A stretch of 64,000 nucleotides of DNA from contig JAJFHN010000004.1 of assembly GCA_021775595.1 (NCBI GenBank), positions 28,661 to 92,660 on the forward strand, in the 5' to 3' direction. Below, piece after piece: positions 9,585-19,851 of the stretch. Numbering within the stretch: position 1 is the stretch's first letter; the number at the start of each line of letters is the position of its first letter. A program made the translations under genes and the position numbers. Source of the DNA: Hyphomicrobiales bacterium. GTDB lineage: Bacteria; Pseudomonadota; Alphaproteobacteria; Rhizobiales; Methyloligellaceae. A model generated the notes under the pieces. It saw only the letters and a program-made list of their open reading frames with translations. It searched no databases and was not told where the DNA came from.

Positions 9585-11855
9585 ATGCAACGCCCAACAC
9601 AAAAATCAAGCGTGACCGATCACGAGGCGCTCCAATTCCACAAGTCCGGCAAGCCCGGCAAGTTGGAGATCGCGCCGACCAAACCCATGGCCACTCAGCG
9701 CGATTTGAGCTTGGCCTATTCGCCGGGCGTCGCCGCGCCGGTCAACGCCATCTTTGAAGACGCCCAACTGGCCTACGACTACACCAACAAGGGCAACCTC
9801 GTTGCCGTCATCACGAACGGCACCGCCATATTGGGTCTCGGCAATTTGGGTGCGCTGGCTTCAAAGCCCGTGATGGAGGGCAAGGCGGTTCTGTTCAAGC
9901 GCTTTGCCGATGTCAACGGCATCGATCTTGAGGTCGACACCACCGACGTCGAAGCCTTCGTCAATTGCGTGCGCTATCTGGGCCCGGCCTTTGGCGGTAT
10001 CAATCTCGAGGACATCCGCGCGCCCGATTGCTTTTTGATCGAAGAGCAATTGCGCGAACTGCTCGACATCCCCGTGTTTCACGACGACCAGCACGGCACC
10101 GCCATCATCGCGGCCGCCGGCTTCATCAACGCGCTGCATCTCACCGATCGCGACATCGCCAAGACCAAGCTGGTCTGCAACGGCGCGGGTGCGGCCGGCA
10201 TCGCCTCGCTGCAATTGCTGAACGCGATGGGCTTGCCGCGCAAAAACGTCATTCTTTGCGATTCGAAGGGCGTCGTTTATCGCGACCGCAAGGAGGGCAT
10301 GAATCAATGGAAGTCGGGCTATGCCAGCGACACCAAGGCCCGCACGCTGGCCGAAGCCGTCGATGGCGCCGACGCATTGTTTGGTCTTTCCGCCGCTGGC
10401 GCCTTCACGCCTGAAATGGTCGCCTCGATGGCCGACAGCCCGATCATCTTCGCCATGGCCAACCCGGATCCCGAGATCACGCCAGAAGAGGTCGCCCAGG
10501 TGCGCGACGACGCGATCATGGCCACCGGGCGCTCCGACTATCCCAACCAGGTCAACAATGTTCTGGGCTTTCCCTATATCTTCCGCGGCGCGCTCGATGT
10601 GCAGGCCAGCACCATCAATGAGACCATGATGATCGCCGCCGCCGAGGCACTGGCCGAGCTCGCCCGCGTCGAGGTGCCGGACCAAGTGGCCGCCGCCTAT
10701 CAGGGCCGGCGTCCCCGTTATGGCCGCAATTACATCATCCCCGTGCCCTTCGATCCGCGCCTGATCTGCCACGTGCCCCCGGCTGTCGCCAAGGCGGCGA
10801 TGGATTCTGGCGTCGCCCGCCGGCCGATTATCGATATGGCCGCCTACGGCTCGAGCCTGAGCGCCCGTCTGGACCCGATCGCCGGGCTGCTGCACGCGGT
10901 CTTCGAGAAGGTTCGCGCCAATCCCAAGCGCGTTGTCTTCGCCGAAGGCGAGGAGGATCGCGTCATGCGGGCCGCCAACGCATTTCTCAACGCCGCCCTG
11001 GGCGAAGTGGTTCTGATCGGCCGGCAAAAAGCGATCGACGAGGCGATGACATCGTCAGGCGTCGAGTTCCAACAGTCGATCGAATGCCATGATCCGCGTC
11101 ACTCCGACCGCAATACCGAATATGCCGAATTTCTCTATGGCCGGCTCCAGCGCGATGGTTATCTGTTCCGCGACTGCCAGCGCATGGTGAACAACGACCG
11201 CAACATATTCGGCGCCTGCATGGTGGCGCTTGGCCACGCCGACGCCATGGTGACCGGTGTCACGCGCAACTGGTCGACCGCCTACGAAGACATTCGCCAT
11301 GTGCTCGACCCCAATCCGGGCCAGCGCGTCATCGGCGTCTCTATCGCGCTCTGCCGCAATCGCACCGTGCTGATCGCCGACACCGCCGTTCACGACATGC
11401 ACGACGCCGAGGCGCTCGCCGACGTCGCCGAGCAGGCCGCCAATGTGGCCCGCCGCATGGGCTATGAACCCCGCGTTGCTATGCTTGCGTATTCCAATTT
11501 CGGCCACCCGCCGGGCGAGCGCGCTAAATACGTGCGCGACGCCGTCCGCTTGCTCGATGAACGCACCACGGACTTTGAGTATGACGGCGAAATGACCGCA
11601 GACGTCGCGCTCAATCCCGATGCCATGGCGCTCTACCCCTTCTGCCGGCTGTCGGAGCCCGCAAACGTGCTCATCATGCCGGCCTTCAACAGCGCCAGCA
11701 TTGCCACCAAGATGCTCGAGGAACTCGGCGGCAGCACAATGCTGGGACCCCTGCTGGTCGGTCTCTCGAAACCGGTGCAGATCGCCACGCTGGGCTGCAC
11801 CGACGCCATGCTGGTGAATATGGCAGCCCTCGCCGCCTATGACGTGACGGGCTAG
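9585..11855 (+). CDS. maeB: NADP-dependent malic enzyme with C-terminal phosphotransacetylase-like domain
   Basis: MaeB-type enzyme that decarboxylates malate to pyruvate with NADP+. Of 756 residues, about the first 430 are the malic enzyme ([48 protein letters not shown]), and the rest, from about 435 on ([20 protein letters not shown]), resembles phosphate acetyltransferase. In MaeB the second domain is thought to sense acetyl-CoA rather than catalyse. Full-length two-domain form. It stands alone on the plus strand and ends 4 bases from the stop of a convergent histidine kinase gene. Confidence 0.94.
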   Translation: MQRPTQKSSVTDHEALQFHKSGKPGKLEIAPTKPMATQRDLSLAYSPGVAAPVNAIFEDAQLAYDYTNKGNLVAVITNGTAILGLGNLGALASKPVMEGKAVLFKRFADVNGIDLEVDTTDVEAFVNCVRYLGPAFGGINLEDIRAPDCFLIEEQLRELLDIPVFHDDQHGTAIIAAAGFINALHLTDRDIAKTKLVCNGAGAAGIASLQLLNAMGLPRKNVILCDSKGVVYRDRKEGMNQWKSGYASDTKARTLAEAVDGADALFGLSAAGAFTPEMVASMADSPIIFAMANPDPEITPEEVAQVRDDAIMATGRSDYPNQVNNVLGFPYIFRGALDVQASTINETMMIAAAEALAELARVEVPDQVAAAYQGRRPRYGRNYIIPVPFDPRLICHVPPAVAKAAMDSGVARRPIIDMAAYGSSLSARLDPIAGLLHAVFEKVRANPKRVVFAEGEEDRVMRAANAFLNAALGEVVLIGRQKAIDEAMTSSGVEFQQSIECHDPRHSDRNTEYAEFLYGRLQRDGYLFRDCQRMVNNDRNIFGACMVALGHADAMVTGVTRNWSTAYEDIRHVLDPNPGQRVIGVSIALCRNRTVLIADTAVHDMHDAEALADVAEQAANVARRMGYEPRVAMLAYSNFGHPPGERAKYVRDAVRLLDERTTDFEYDGEMTADVALNPDAMALYPFCRLSEPANVLIMPAFNSASIATKMLEELGGSTMLGPLLVGLSKPVQIATLGCTDAMLVNMAALAAYDVTG

Positions 11856-11859
11856 AGCC

Positions 11860-14283
11860 TTAGGCCGAACTCAACATGGATGGATCCTTGTCGACGCCGA
11901 CCGGTGCATCGCACCATTTGGCGAGCAGCGCTTCGAGCTCTTCGCGCTCGAACGGCTTGGCCAAATAATCATCAAGCCCTGAATCCAGATAACGCTGGCG
12001 TTCCTCGGAAAACGCATCCGCCGTCAGCGCGACAATGGGCGGCGCCGTGGCGCCTTGGCTTTGGCAGAGCTGATGGATCACTTTCGTCGCCTCGATGCCG
12101 TCCATCTCCGGCATGTGAATGTCCATCAGCACGACATCGATCGCGCGGCCTTCGCCCATTATGCTCGCCTTGACGGCCGCGACCGCCTCCTTGCCGTCCT
12201 CGACATGGCTGACCTCGCAACCGGTTTTTTCCAGCATTTTGCTAGCCAGCAGCGCGTTGATGCCGTTGTCTTCGGCAAGCAGCACGTGCTTGCCTTCCTC
12301 TTGCCCCTGCGGGCTTTGTTCCTCAAACAGCGCATCGGGATCGCTGATGGCTCCGCCATAGGCTGGCGTCACATAGTGGCTGCCCTCGCCACCCTCCAGC
12401 TGAGCAAACAGCGAGACCGGGCGCACCGGGCGCACCAGGAACGCATCGATCCCGACCCGCTTGAACTCATCGACCTCGCCGCGCTCTGACGGATCGATCA
12501 GAACGATCGAACGCAGGGCGTCCGCTTGGCCGCATGCTTCGCCCGCTTGCGCGATGATCGCACCGCCGCCCCTGGCAATCGACGCTGTCATCAAGATCGC
12601 CTCATAGGGCTTGCCCTCGTGCGAGGCGCTCCAGAGCGCCAGCACCGCATTCTCGGGGCTGGCGTGCTCCACCTGGCAGGCCCGCGCGCGCAACATGCGC
12701 GCGATCAGGTCGGCCTCGATCACGCCGTCATCGACGATCAGCACCCGCGGCGCGCTGCTCAATGCCGGCCATTCCTCGCCGATCGCTGCCTCGCGGTCTT
12801 GGCTCAAGGGAATATCGAAGACGAATGTCGAGCCTTTATCAGGTGTGCTCTCGACCCTTATTTCGCCCCCCATTTCTTCGACCAGACGTTTGGAGATGGC
12901 CAGGCCAAGACCCGTTCCGCCGTGCCGGCGCGCACGCGTTGAATCGGCCTGCTCGAACTCGTTGAAGATGGCGCGCTGATCATCCTCGTCCATACCGATG
13001 CCCGTATCGCGCACCTGGCAGCGAATGGCGAATGCGTGGGGTCCGTCCGCGCGCTCCACTTCCAGGGATACGCCGCCGGATTCAGTAAATTTGATCGCGT
13101 TGCCCACCAGGTTCATCAGCACCTGGCGCAATCTGATCTCGTCGCCGATGACCTGGGCGGGCAGCTTGGGATCGGCAAACCAACCGATTTCCAATCCCTT
13201 GTCGCGGGCCCGCGGCGCCAGCAATTCGACGACCCCCTGCAGCGCCTCGGCCAGATTGAAGGCTTCGTGCTTCAGCTCGAGTTTGCCCGCTTCGATTTTG
13301 GAGAAGTCCAAGATTTCGTCGATCAGCGAGAGCAGCGCCTTGGCGGAAGATTGGATGGCGCGCGAATAGGTTTTCTGTTCGGCCGTCAGATTGGTGTCGA
13401 TCAGGAGACCGGTCATGCCGAGAATGCCGTTCATCGGCGTGCGGATCTCATGGCTCATCGAGGCCAGGAAGCGCGACTTGGCTTGGTTGGCGTCTTCGGC
13501 GAGCTCGCGCGCTTCCTTGAGCGCCGTTTCGGCCGCGCGCTGCTCGGTGACGTCGCGGCCCAGCGACTGCACTTCTTTGATGGCGCCGCCATCGCCCCTG
13601 ATTTCGACGTCCTCCCAGGCAAACCAGCGCGGACCGCTGGCCGTCTCGACCTCTTGGATGTAGCGCCGCCGGCCGCTGTCGGGATCGCGTTCGACCTCGC
13701 CCGCCGAGGCGCCTGCCACCACCGAGACCTCGAAATGCTGGCCAAGCGCTTCTTCTCTGCTGGTGCCGAATGAGCTGCAAAAGGCGTCGTTGACGAAGGT
13801 CAGCCGGCCTTCATTGTCGCAGCGGAAGACGACATCGCCCTGGCCCTCGACCAGATCGCGGTAGCGCGCCTCGCCGTCGCGCAGGTCCCAACGCATATCT
13901 TCGAGGGATTCGAGGCCGCCTTCGAGCTTCTCGGCCAATTGGTTGAGCCGCGCCTCGGCCTCGCTGGCTGCGATTTGGGCCCGTCCGATTTCGCGCCATA
14001 AGGTGAACGCACCGGCGAGCCCGATGCCGAGGCCCGCGAGAACGAAGGCGAGCCCGCCGTCGATCCGGCCATCCAGATGCAACAGGCCGAGCGTGGTGAC
14101 CGCGAGCCCGGCGCCGACCAGAAGCAGCTCGCTCGAGACCGCGCGAACGCGCTTGCAGCGCTCGTTTGCACGCGCGCGGTTCACGCCATCGCGGGCGCAT
14201 TCACCGGGCCGGCAGGTGATCTTGTCGTTGGTGTTGGCGGGCTGATACGCGCCAAAGGGGCCTTGGTTACGCTCGAACTGCAC
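11860..14283 (-). CDS. Hybrid sensor histidine kinase / response regulator
   Basis: An 807-residue membrane-associated hybrid kinase. After about 50 residues comes a hydrophobic stretch forming two short membrane segments, then a coiled region, a PAS domain (YRDLVEGQGDVVFRCDNEG), a HisKA domain with the phospho-accepting His near residue 278 (FLASMSHEIRTPMNGILG), an HATPase domain (NLVGNAIKFT; GGTGLGLAISKRLVEE) and two receiver domains. The last receiver has an intact acceptor Asp near residue 717 (VVLMDIHMPEMDG); in the first the corresponding position reads ILMTAS, so it is probably inactive. Start uncertain: GTG at 14283, with a GTG at 14184 as alternative. No partner regulator is adjacent. 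Confidence 0.88.
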   Translation of the reverse strand: MQFERNQGPFGAYQPANTNDKITCRPGECARDGVNRARANERCKRVRAVSSELLLVGAGLAVTTLGLLHLDGRIDGGLAFVLAGLGIGLAGAFTLWREIGRAQIAASEAEARLNQLAEKLEGGLESLEDMRWDLRDGEARYRDLVEGQGDVVFRCDNEGRLTFVNDAFCSSFGTSREEALGQHFEVSVVAGASAGEVERDPDSGRRRYIQEVETASGPRWFAWEDVEIRGDGGAIKEVQSLGRDVTEQRAAETALKEARELAEDANQAKSRFLASMSHEIRTPMNGILGMTGLLIDTNLTAEQKTYSRAIQSSAKALLSLIDEILDFSKIEAGKLELKHEAFNLAEALQGVVELLAPRARDKGLEIGWFADPKLPAQVIGDEIRLRQVLMNLVGNAIKFTESGGVSLEVERADGPHAFAIRCQVRDTGIGMDEDDQRAIFNEFEQADSTRARRHGGTGLGLAISKRLVEEMGGEIRVESTPDKGSTFVFDIPLSQDREAAIGEEWPALSSAPRVLIVDDGVIEADLIARMLRARACQVEHASPENAVLALWSASHEGKPYEAILMTASIARGGGAIIAQAGEACGQADALRSIVLIDPSERGEVDEFKRVGIDAFLVRPVRPVSLFAQLEGGEGSHYVTPAYGGAISDPDALFEEQSPQGQEEGKHVLLAEDNGINALLASKMLEKTGCEVSHVEDGKEAVAAVKASIMGEGRAIDVVLMDIHMPEMDGIEATKVIHQLCQSQGATAPPIVALTADAFSEERQRYLDSGLDDYLAKPFEREELEALLAKWCDAPVGVDKDPSMLSSA

Positions 14284-14395
14284 GACTTACTCGGGGCCAG
14301 GAAACTGCGGGACCAGGCGTCCCGTGCCTCAAGTGAATCGAAATTCTCTTGAGAAAGGCTTACCAGCCGCCCGCGAGCAGCAGAATTCCGGGCAA

Positions 14396-15928
14396 TCAGG
14401 CCGCTTCGCGCTGGCGCAATGTCTCGCCGCGATAGCTCAAGGCTTCCGCGATGTGATCGCGGCCGACGCTTTCCCGGCCATCGAGATCGGCCAGCGTGCG
14501 CGCTACCTTGAGGCTGCGGTGATAACCGCGCGCGCTCAATTTGAGCCTGTCGGCGGCCTCAGCCAGCAGCGCCAGGCCAGCCTTGTCGAGTGCCACCGCC
14601 TCATCGAGCAACCCGCTTGGGCAGTCGGCATTGGTGCGCACCTGCTCCGCGTCAAGTGCTTCATAACGCGCAGCTTGGCGGGCGCGCGCCGCGATCACCC
14701 GGGCGCGCACCTCCGCGCTTCCTTCCTTGGGCGGTGGCCCGCTCAATGCCGCAGCACCGAGCGCCGGCACTTCTATATGCAGATCGATGCGGTCGATCAG
14801 CGGACCCGAAACGCGCGATTGATAACGTTCGGCGCAATTTTTGCCGAACCGGCAGGCATAACCCGGCTCGCCGGCCCGCCCGCAGCGGCAGGGGTTCATG
14901 GCGGCGACAAGCTGAACGCGCGACGGGTAAGTGATGCGATGGTTGGCGCGCGCGATCGCCACCTCGCCGCTTTCGATCGGTTGGCGCAGCGCGTCGAGCA
15001 CCTGGGGCGAAAATTCCGGTAATTCATCGAGAAACAGCACGCCCAAATGTGCCAGCGCGGCCTCACCTGGACGCGGTTTTATGCCGCCGCCCACAAGCGC
15101 TGCCATGCTGGCGGAATGGTGCGGCGCGCGGAACGGGCGCTCGGCGCCGATCCGCCCCTCGCTCAAAGCGCCGGCAAGCGAGTGCACCATGCTGACTTCC
15201 AGCATCTCAGCAGGCGCCAACGGCGGTAAAATCGAGGGCAGCCGCTGCGCCAACATCGATTTGCCCGCTCCGGGCGGTCCCACCATAAGAAGATGATGGC
15301 CACCAGCGGCGGCCACCTCAAGGGCGCGCCTGGCACTTTCCTGACCGCGAATTTCGTTGAGATCGGGCAACGGCTCAGAGCGCTCGCGCACCTTGGGTTC
15401 GGGCCGGCTCAGGCTCTGCAATCCCTTGAAATGATTGATCAGGCTCAGAATGCTTTTGGGCGCTAGAATGGTCATATCGGCGGACGCCCAGGCCGCCTCG
15501 GCGCCACAGGAATCCGGGCAAATCAGCCCCAGCCCCAATGCATTGGCGCCGATCGCCGCCGGCAGACCGCCCACGACCCGCGCGATCGTGCCATCGAGCC
15601 CAAGCTCGCCCAGCACGCAATAACCCTCAAGGCTGTCTTGTGCGATGGCGCCCGAAGCCGCCATCAACCCAAGGGCAATCGGCAAATCGTAGTGGCTGCC
15701 TTCCTTGGGCAGATCGGCTGGCGCCAGATTTACGGTGATGCGTTTGGGCGGCAACGCCAGGCCGATGGCCGAGAGCGCGCTCCGCACGCGCTCGCGGCTT
15801 TCGGCCACCGCCTTGTCCGGCAGGCCGACAATGGTGAAGGCGGGCAGGCCGGAGGAAACCTGCACCTGGACCTCGACGGCGCGCGCCTCGATGCCGGAAA
15901 ATGCGACCGTGGTGACTTGCGCGTACAT
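14396..15928 (-). CDS. comM: YifB/ComM family Mg-chelatase-like AAA+ ATPase
   Basis: A 510-residue AAA+ protein of the ComM/YifB type. The N-terminal domain (GIEARAVEVQVQVSSGLPAF; GLPDKAVAESRERVRSA) precedes a Walker A loop (GPPGAGKSMLAQRLPSILPP) and Walker B (LFLDELPEF); a Cys-rich patch (NPCRCGRAGEP) and a C-terminal domain follow. In naturally competent bacteria ComM is a branch-migration helicase aiding chromosomal integration of transformed DNA, but the family is widespread and its role here is unproven. ATG at 15928; 101 bases from the gshB stop. Confidence 0.9.
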   Translation of the reverse strand: MYAQVTTVAFSGIEARAVEVQVQVSSGLPAFTIVGLPDKAVAESRERVRSALSAIGLALPPKRITVNLAPADLPKEGSHYDLPIALGLMAASGAIAQDSLEGYCVLGELGLDGTIARVVGGLPAAIGANALGLGLICPDSCGAEAAWASADMTILAPKSILSLINHFKGLQSLSRPEPKVRERSEPLPDLNEIRGQESARRALEVAAAGGHHLLMVGPPGAGKSMLAQRLPSILPPLAPAEMLEVSMVHSLAGALSEGRIGAERPFRAPHHSASMAALVGGGIKPRPGEAALAHLGVLFLDELPEFSPQVLDALRQPIESGEVAIARANHRITYPSRVQLVAAMNPCRCGRAGEPGYACRFGKNCAERYQSRVSGPLIDRIDLHIEVPALGAAALSGPPPKEGSAEVRARVIAARARQAARYEALDAEQVRTNADCPSGLLDEAVALDKAGLALLAEAADRLKLSARGYHRSLKVARTLADLDGRESVGRDHIAEALSYRGETLRQREAA

Positions 15929-16029
15929 CGCCTGCCCAGTCCCGCTCCCTATCGACCCCGGACGAGATTAGCCCAGCGCACGGCGCGAAACAAGAACAAT
16001 TAGGGAACAAGTAGCCGGTTTGGCCGCCG

Positions 16030-16971
16030 TCAGCCCACTTTTTTCTCGATCACGTCCCAGATCAGACCAGCGATATCGGTCCCGCCGAAGGCTTTGACCT
16101 CGCGGATGCCGGTGGGCGAGGTGACGTTGATCTCGGTGAGATATTCGCCGATCACGTCGATGCCGACGAAGATCAGGCCGCGCTTTTTCAGCTCCGGCCC
16201 CAGCCTGGCGCAGATTTCCTTGTCGCGGTCGCTCAGCTCAACGTGCTCGGCCTGGCCGCCCACGTGCATGTTGGAGCGCGCTTCGTCCGCCGCCGGAACG
16301 CGGTTGATGGCGCCGGCGATCTCGCCGTCGACCAAGATGATCCGCTTGTCGCCCTGGCGCACCTCGGGCCGGTATTGCTGCACCATGAAGGGCTCGCGGA
16401 ACACGGTTTGAAAGAACTCGACCAGCGAATTGAGATTGGTGTCGTCGGGTCCCAGCCGGAACACCGCCGCGCCGCCATTGCCGTAGAGCGGCTTGATGAT
16501 GATGTCCTTGTATTTCTCGCGAAAGGCTTTGACGACTTCGAGCGAACTCGTGATCGCGGTGGCCGGCATCAGGTCGAGAAAATCGAGCACGAACACTTTT
16601 TCCGGCGCGTTGCGCACGTGGCAGGGGTCGTTCACCACCAGCGTTTTGGGATGGATGCGCTCCAGAAGATGCGTCGTCGTGATGTAGCTCATGTCGAAGG
16701 GCGGATCTTGACGCAGCTGCACGACGTCGAATTCCGCCAGATCGACCTGCCGTGGGTCTGAGAGCTTGTAGTGATCGCCCTCTTTGTCCTCGACGCCCAG
16801 GCTGTGGCCTTGCGCAATTAGGCACGCGCCCTCCAGGCTCAAATGATCGGGCGTATAATAGAAAATCTCGTGCCCGCGCGACTGGCACTCGAGCAGCAGC
16901 GCAAAGGTCGAATCGCCGCGGATGTCGATCCGATCGATCGGATCCATCTGAAACGCAACCCGCAATCCCAT
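16030..16971 (-). CDS. gshB: Glutathione synthetase
   Basis: ATP-grasp ligase that joins gamma-glutamylcysteine and glycine to make glutathione. The 313-residue protein starts [20 protein letters not shown] and carries the ATP-grasp features [16 protein letters not shown] and [20 protein letters not shown], the canonical C-terminal signature of GshB. Normal length. ATG at 16971. It follows yraN and rsmI on the same strand with a 60-base gap. Confidence 0.95.
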   Translation of the reverse strand: MGLRVAFQMDPIDRIDIRGDSTFALLLECQSRGHEIFYYTPDHLSLEGACLIAQGHSLGVEDKEGDHYKLSDPRQVDLAEFDVVQLRQDPPFDMSYITTTHLLERIHPKTLVVNDPCHVRNAPEKVFVLDFLDLMPATAITSSLEVVKAFREKYKDIIIKPLYGNGGAAVFRLGPDDTNLNSLVEFFQTVFREPFMVQQYRPEVRQGDKRIILVDGEIAGAINRVPAADEARSNMHVGGQAEHVELSDRDKEICARLGPELKKRGLIFVGIDVIGEYLTEINVTSPTGIREVKAFGGTDIAGLIWDVIEKKVG

Positions 16972-17031
16972 AAGACTTCTCTCCCTGCCCGTCGCCGCCC
17001 GGCGCCAAGCTGCCGTGGGGCGCCCTCAAGG

Positions 17032-17391
17032 TCAAATCCGAAATGCGTCCGCCAAATACCGCGGCCAGGACCACGGGCTGAGCAAGATCACATCGAAGCC
17101 TGTATCGAAGTCACCATCGGGCCGATTGCGCGAAAGCCAGTGCTGCGCCGCGCGCGCGATCCTGTGCTGCTGTTGGGTCGAGACCGCGAAGGCGCTTTCT
17201 GCCTGGCTTGGCCGCACCTTCACCTCGACAAAGGCATAGCGGCGGCCCCGTCGCGCCACGAGATCGATCTCGCCGACCGGGCTGCGATAACGCCGCGCCA
17301 GAATGCGGTAGCCCTTGAGTGTGAGCAGCACCGCGCCCGCGAACTCCGCTCGCAATCCCTTGCGGTAGGCCCGCCGCCGCCGCTCGCTCAC
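17032..17391 (-). CDS. YraN family protein (UPF0102, endonuclease-like fold)
   Basis: A 119-residue protein of the YraN/UPF0102 family, which has a PD-(D/E)XK nuclease-like core. The pattern RSPVGEIDLVARRGRRYAFVEVK contains the expected E-x-D and E-x-K positions. Its cellular role is not settled. It begins at a GTG at 17391 that overlaps the rsmI stop codon (GTGA), so the two are probably translationally coupled; the rsmI-yraN pairing is widespread. Confidence 0.85.
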   Translation of the reverse strand: MSERRRRAYRKGLRAEFAGAVLLTLKGYRILARRYRSPVGEIDLVARRGRRYAFVEVKVRPSQAESAFAVSTQQQHRIARAAQHWLSRNRPDGDFDTGFDVILLSPWSWPRYLADAFRI

Positions 17392-18326
17392 GGGGCCTGC
17401 GCCGGCTTGGCCTCGTTGGCCAGCGCCAGGGCGATTTTGTAGACCTTGCCCCGCGGCACGCCGAATTCGGCCGCAACGGCGCGGGTCGCGTCGCGCACGC
17501 TGAAGCTCGCAAGCCGCGCCTTGAGCCGCGCCTCGATCGCTGCATCGGAGACGATTTGCTCCGCGGCTGCCTCAACGACCACGACGAACTCGCCCTTGCG
17601 CATCTCATCGGGCCAGCCGGCCACAAGATCTGCCAAGTCGTCGAGCGGCGCTCGCGCAATCGCTTCGTGTTTTTTCGTGAGCTCCTTGGCAATCGCCGCC
17701 TGGCGACCGCCGAACTCTGCTGCCAAATCGGCCAGCACCGCCTCGATCCGTTTCGCCGTCTCGAACAAAATGAGCGTGGCGGGCAACACCGCCAACACCT
17801 TGATCCGTTTGCGCCGCGCGGTCTGCTTTGGCGGCAGGAAGCCTTCGAAAAAGAATCTGTCGCTCGGCAAGCCCGAACTGACCAGCCCCGCCAACAGCGC
17901 GCTGGGGCCCGGAATGGCATGAACGGCAAGCCCCGCATCCTGGGCCTCACGCACCAGTTTGAAGCCTGGGTCTGACACCAGCGGCGTGCCGGCATCGGAA
18001 ATCAGCGCGACCGATGACCCGCTGGCGATGCGCTCCAGAATGCGCGGGCGCTCGCGCGCCGCATTGTGCTCGTGATAGGCCGCAAGGTCGCGTTTGATAT
18101 CGAAATGGCTGAACAGCTTGCGTGAATGGCGCGTGTCCTCGCAATAAACCAGATCGGCGCCGCTGAGCACCGCCAAAGCGCGCAAAGTGATATCGGCCAG
18201 ATTGCCAATGGGCGTGGAGACGAGATAGAGCCCCGGCACAAGCGGCTTGGCCAGTTCGTCCGCCAGCACATCACCGGTGCGGCTGGGCAGCTCGCCGCGC
18301 TTGCTGGATTTTTTGTCTTTTGCCAT
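17388..18326 (-). CDS. rsmI: 16S rRNA (cytidine(1402)-2'-O)-methyltransferase
   Basis: RsmI methylates the ribose of C1402 in 16S rRNA using SAM. The tetrapyrrole-methylase fold shows in PGLYLVSTPIGNLADITLRA, VYCEDTRHSRKLFSHF and ALISDAGTPLVSDPG, all strong RsmI signatures. The chosen ATG at 18326 gives 312 residues; a TTG three codons upstream (18335) is less likely. No strong ribosome-binding site is visible. It is the first gene of the rsmI-yraN-gshB run and faces an LpoA-like gene across 276 bases. Confidence 0.93.
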   Translation of the reverse strand: MAKDKKSSKRGELPSRTGDVLADELAKPLVPGLYLVSTPIGNLADITLRALAVLSGADLVYCEDTRHSRKLFSHFDIKRDLAAYHEHNAARERPRILERIASGSSVALISDAGTPLVSDPGFKLVREAQDAGLAVHAIPGPSALLAGLVSSGLPSDRFFFEGFLPPKQTARRKRIKVLAVLPATLILFETAKRIEAVLADLAAEFGGRQAAIAKELTKKHEAIARAPLDDLADLVAGWPDEMRKGEFVVVVEAAAEQIVSDAAIEARLKARLASFSVRDATRAVAAEFGVPRGKVYKIALALANEAKPAQAP

Positions 18327-18379
18327 AACAATCAACTGGTTACATCAATCCTGCGCGCGGTTACTTCTTCACCCGTGGA

Positions 18380-18393
18380 ACGCCGCGCGGCGT
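18380..18393. repeat. Perfect 14-bp palindrome in a divergent promoter region
   Basis: The sequence ACGCCGCGCGGCGT reads identically on both strands and lies between the divergent rsmI and LpoA-like genes (intergenic span 18327-18602). It could be an operator or simply reflect GC-rich composition; no regulator can be named. Nothing else is recognised in this span. Confidence 0.3.
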
Positions 18394-18602
18394 CACGCAG
18401 CGGCGCGTGAACGCGCCACAAATCTAGGGGCTCGGCTGGCCTGCGTCTATCATGCTGCAGCCACAGTTGGCCGTTAGGCCAAATCCGGCAACGCCGCAGC
18501 AGTGGACGAATGACATGGTGTTAACCATAATCGTCTACTGAATGTGCTCAGAGCCATCGCCGCACACCGTGGCGTTAGGGACCGATACGGGTAAATCGAC
18601 CT

Positions 18603-19838
18603 ATGCCGATGCGGCAAGAACGTGTGATTTCCATCGCTTGGCGGCGCCTGTGGTGCGCCCTATTCGTGCTGGCCACAGCGCTGGTTCTGACCGGTTGCCG
18701 CGGCGGGGGTTCGGGCCAAGCGGGCATGGACGGATCCGGCTTTGGCCCCAACGGTCAAGCCCAGCCCGGTGGGCTGATGGGACGCGGCGGGCCCAAGGTC
18801 AAGGTGGCCTTGCTCTTGCCGACCACCGCGAAGGGCAACACCGCGCAAATCGCCCAAGCCCTCAAACAGGCTGGCGAACTCGCGCTGTTTGATTTCGACA
18901 ATCCCGCAGTAACGCTGGTCGCCAAGGACACCAAGGGAACGCCAGAAGGCGCGCGTTTGGCCGCCGAGCAGGCGGTGAACGACGGCGCCGAACTCATTGT
19001 CGGCCCGCTGTTTTCCAAGTCGGTGGCGGCTGCTGCGCCCGTCGCCCGGCAAGCGGGAATTCCGATCATCGCCTTTTCGAGCGATCGGCAGGTGGCCGGA
19101 AACGGCGTCTATTTGCTGAGTTTCTTGGCCGGCTACGACGTCGGCCGGATCGTCTCCTACGCGGTCTCGCAGGGCAAACGCTCCTTCGCCGCGCTCATTC
19201 CAAATTCGCCTTATGGCAATGTCGTCGCACAAGCCTTCACGAGCGCCGTCTCGCGATCGGGCGGCCAGATCGCGGCGGTCGAGCGCTATCCGCTTGAGGC
19301 CAACGCCATGCTGGAGCCAGCCAAAAAGATTGCGGCGCTGGCCACTGCCGAGCCGCCGCAAATCGACAGCATCTTCATTCCCGCCGGCCCCGAAACCTTG
19401 CCGACGATTTCAGCGCTGATGCCCTATTTCGAGATCGACACCAAGACCATCAAGCTGCTGGGCACCGGCCGTTGGGACTTTGCCGGCATCGGCCGCGAAA
19501 AACCGCTGATCGGTGGTTGGCTGCCTGGACCCGACCCGAAAGGTTGGCGTTCGTTCACCCAGCGCTACGTCAAGACCTACGGCAAGACGCCGCCCCGCCT
19601 GGCCAGCCTGGCCTATGATGCCGTTTCTCTGGCCGTTTCGCTCTCGAGCAACCCGCCGGGCAGTCGTTTTACGCCTGACAAACTGACGCGCGCCAGCGGA
19701 TTTGCAGGCGTCGATGGCCTGTTCCGGTTGCGCTCCGACGGCACGTCTGAACGCGGTCTGGCCATCCTCGAAGTCCAGCGCTTCGGCACGCGGGTGATTG
19801 ATCCAGCGCCCTCGGCCTTCGGCAACGCGCAGTTCTAG
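18603..19838 (+). CDS. Periplasmic lipoprotein, LpoA/ABC substrate-binding-like (penicillin-binding protein activator)
   Basis: A 411-residue lipoprotein. A hydrophobic signal (ALFVLATALVL) ends in the lipobox LTGC with the lipidated Cys at residue 32, followed by a Gly-rich linker. The remainder is a type 1 periplasmic-binding fold (VKVALLLPTTAKGNTAQIAQ; ELIVGPLFSKSVAAAAPVA; LASLAYDAVSLAV). This arrangement matches alphaproteobacterial proteins annotated as penicillin-binding protein activators of the LpoA group. It faces rsmI, as is common in this lineage. Ligand and partner are not shown by sequence; a branched-chain amino-acid binding protein is the alternative. Confidence 0.8.
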   Translation: MPMRQERVISIAWRRLWCALFVLATALVLTGCRGGGSGQAGMDGSGFGPNGQAQPGGLMGRGGPKVKVALLLPTTAKGNTAQIAQALKQAGELALFDFDNPAVTLVAKDTKGTPEGARLAAEQAVNDGAELIVGPLFSKSVAAAAPVARQAGIPIIAFSSDRQVAGNGVYLLSFLAGYDVGRIVSYAVSQGKRSFAALIPNSPYGNVVAQAFTSAVSRSGGQIAAVERYPLEANAMLEPAKKIAALATAEPPQIDSIFIPAGPETLPTISALMPYFEIDTKTIKLLGTGRWDFAGIGREKPLIGGWLPGPDPKGWRSFTQRYVKTYGKTPPRLASLAYDAVSLAVSLSSNPPGSRFTPDKLTRASGFAGVDGLFRLRSDGTSERGLAILEVQRFGTRVIDPAPSAFGNAQF

Positions 19839-19851
19839 AGCTGATTTTCTC

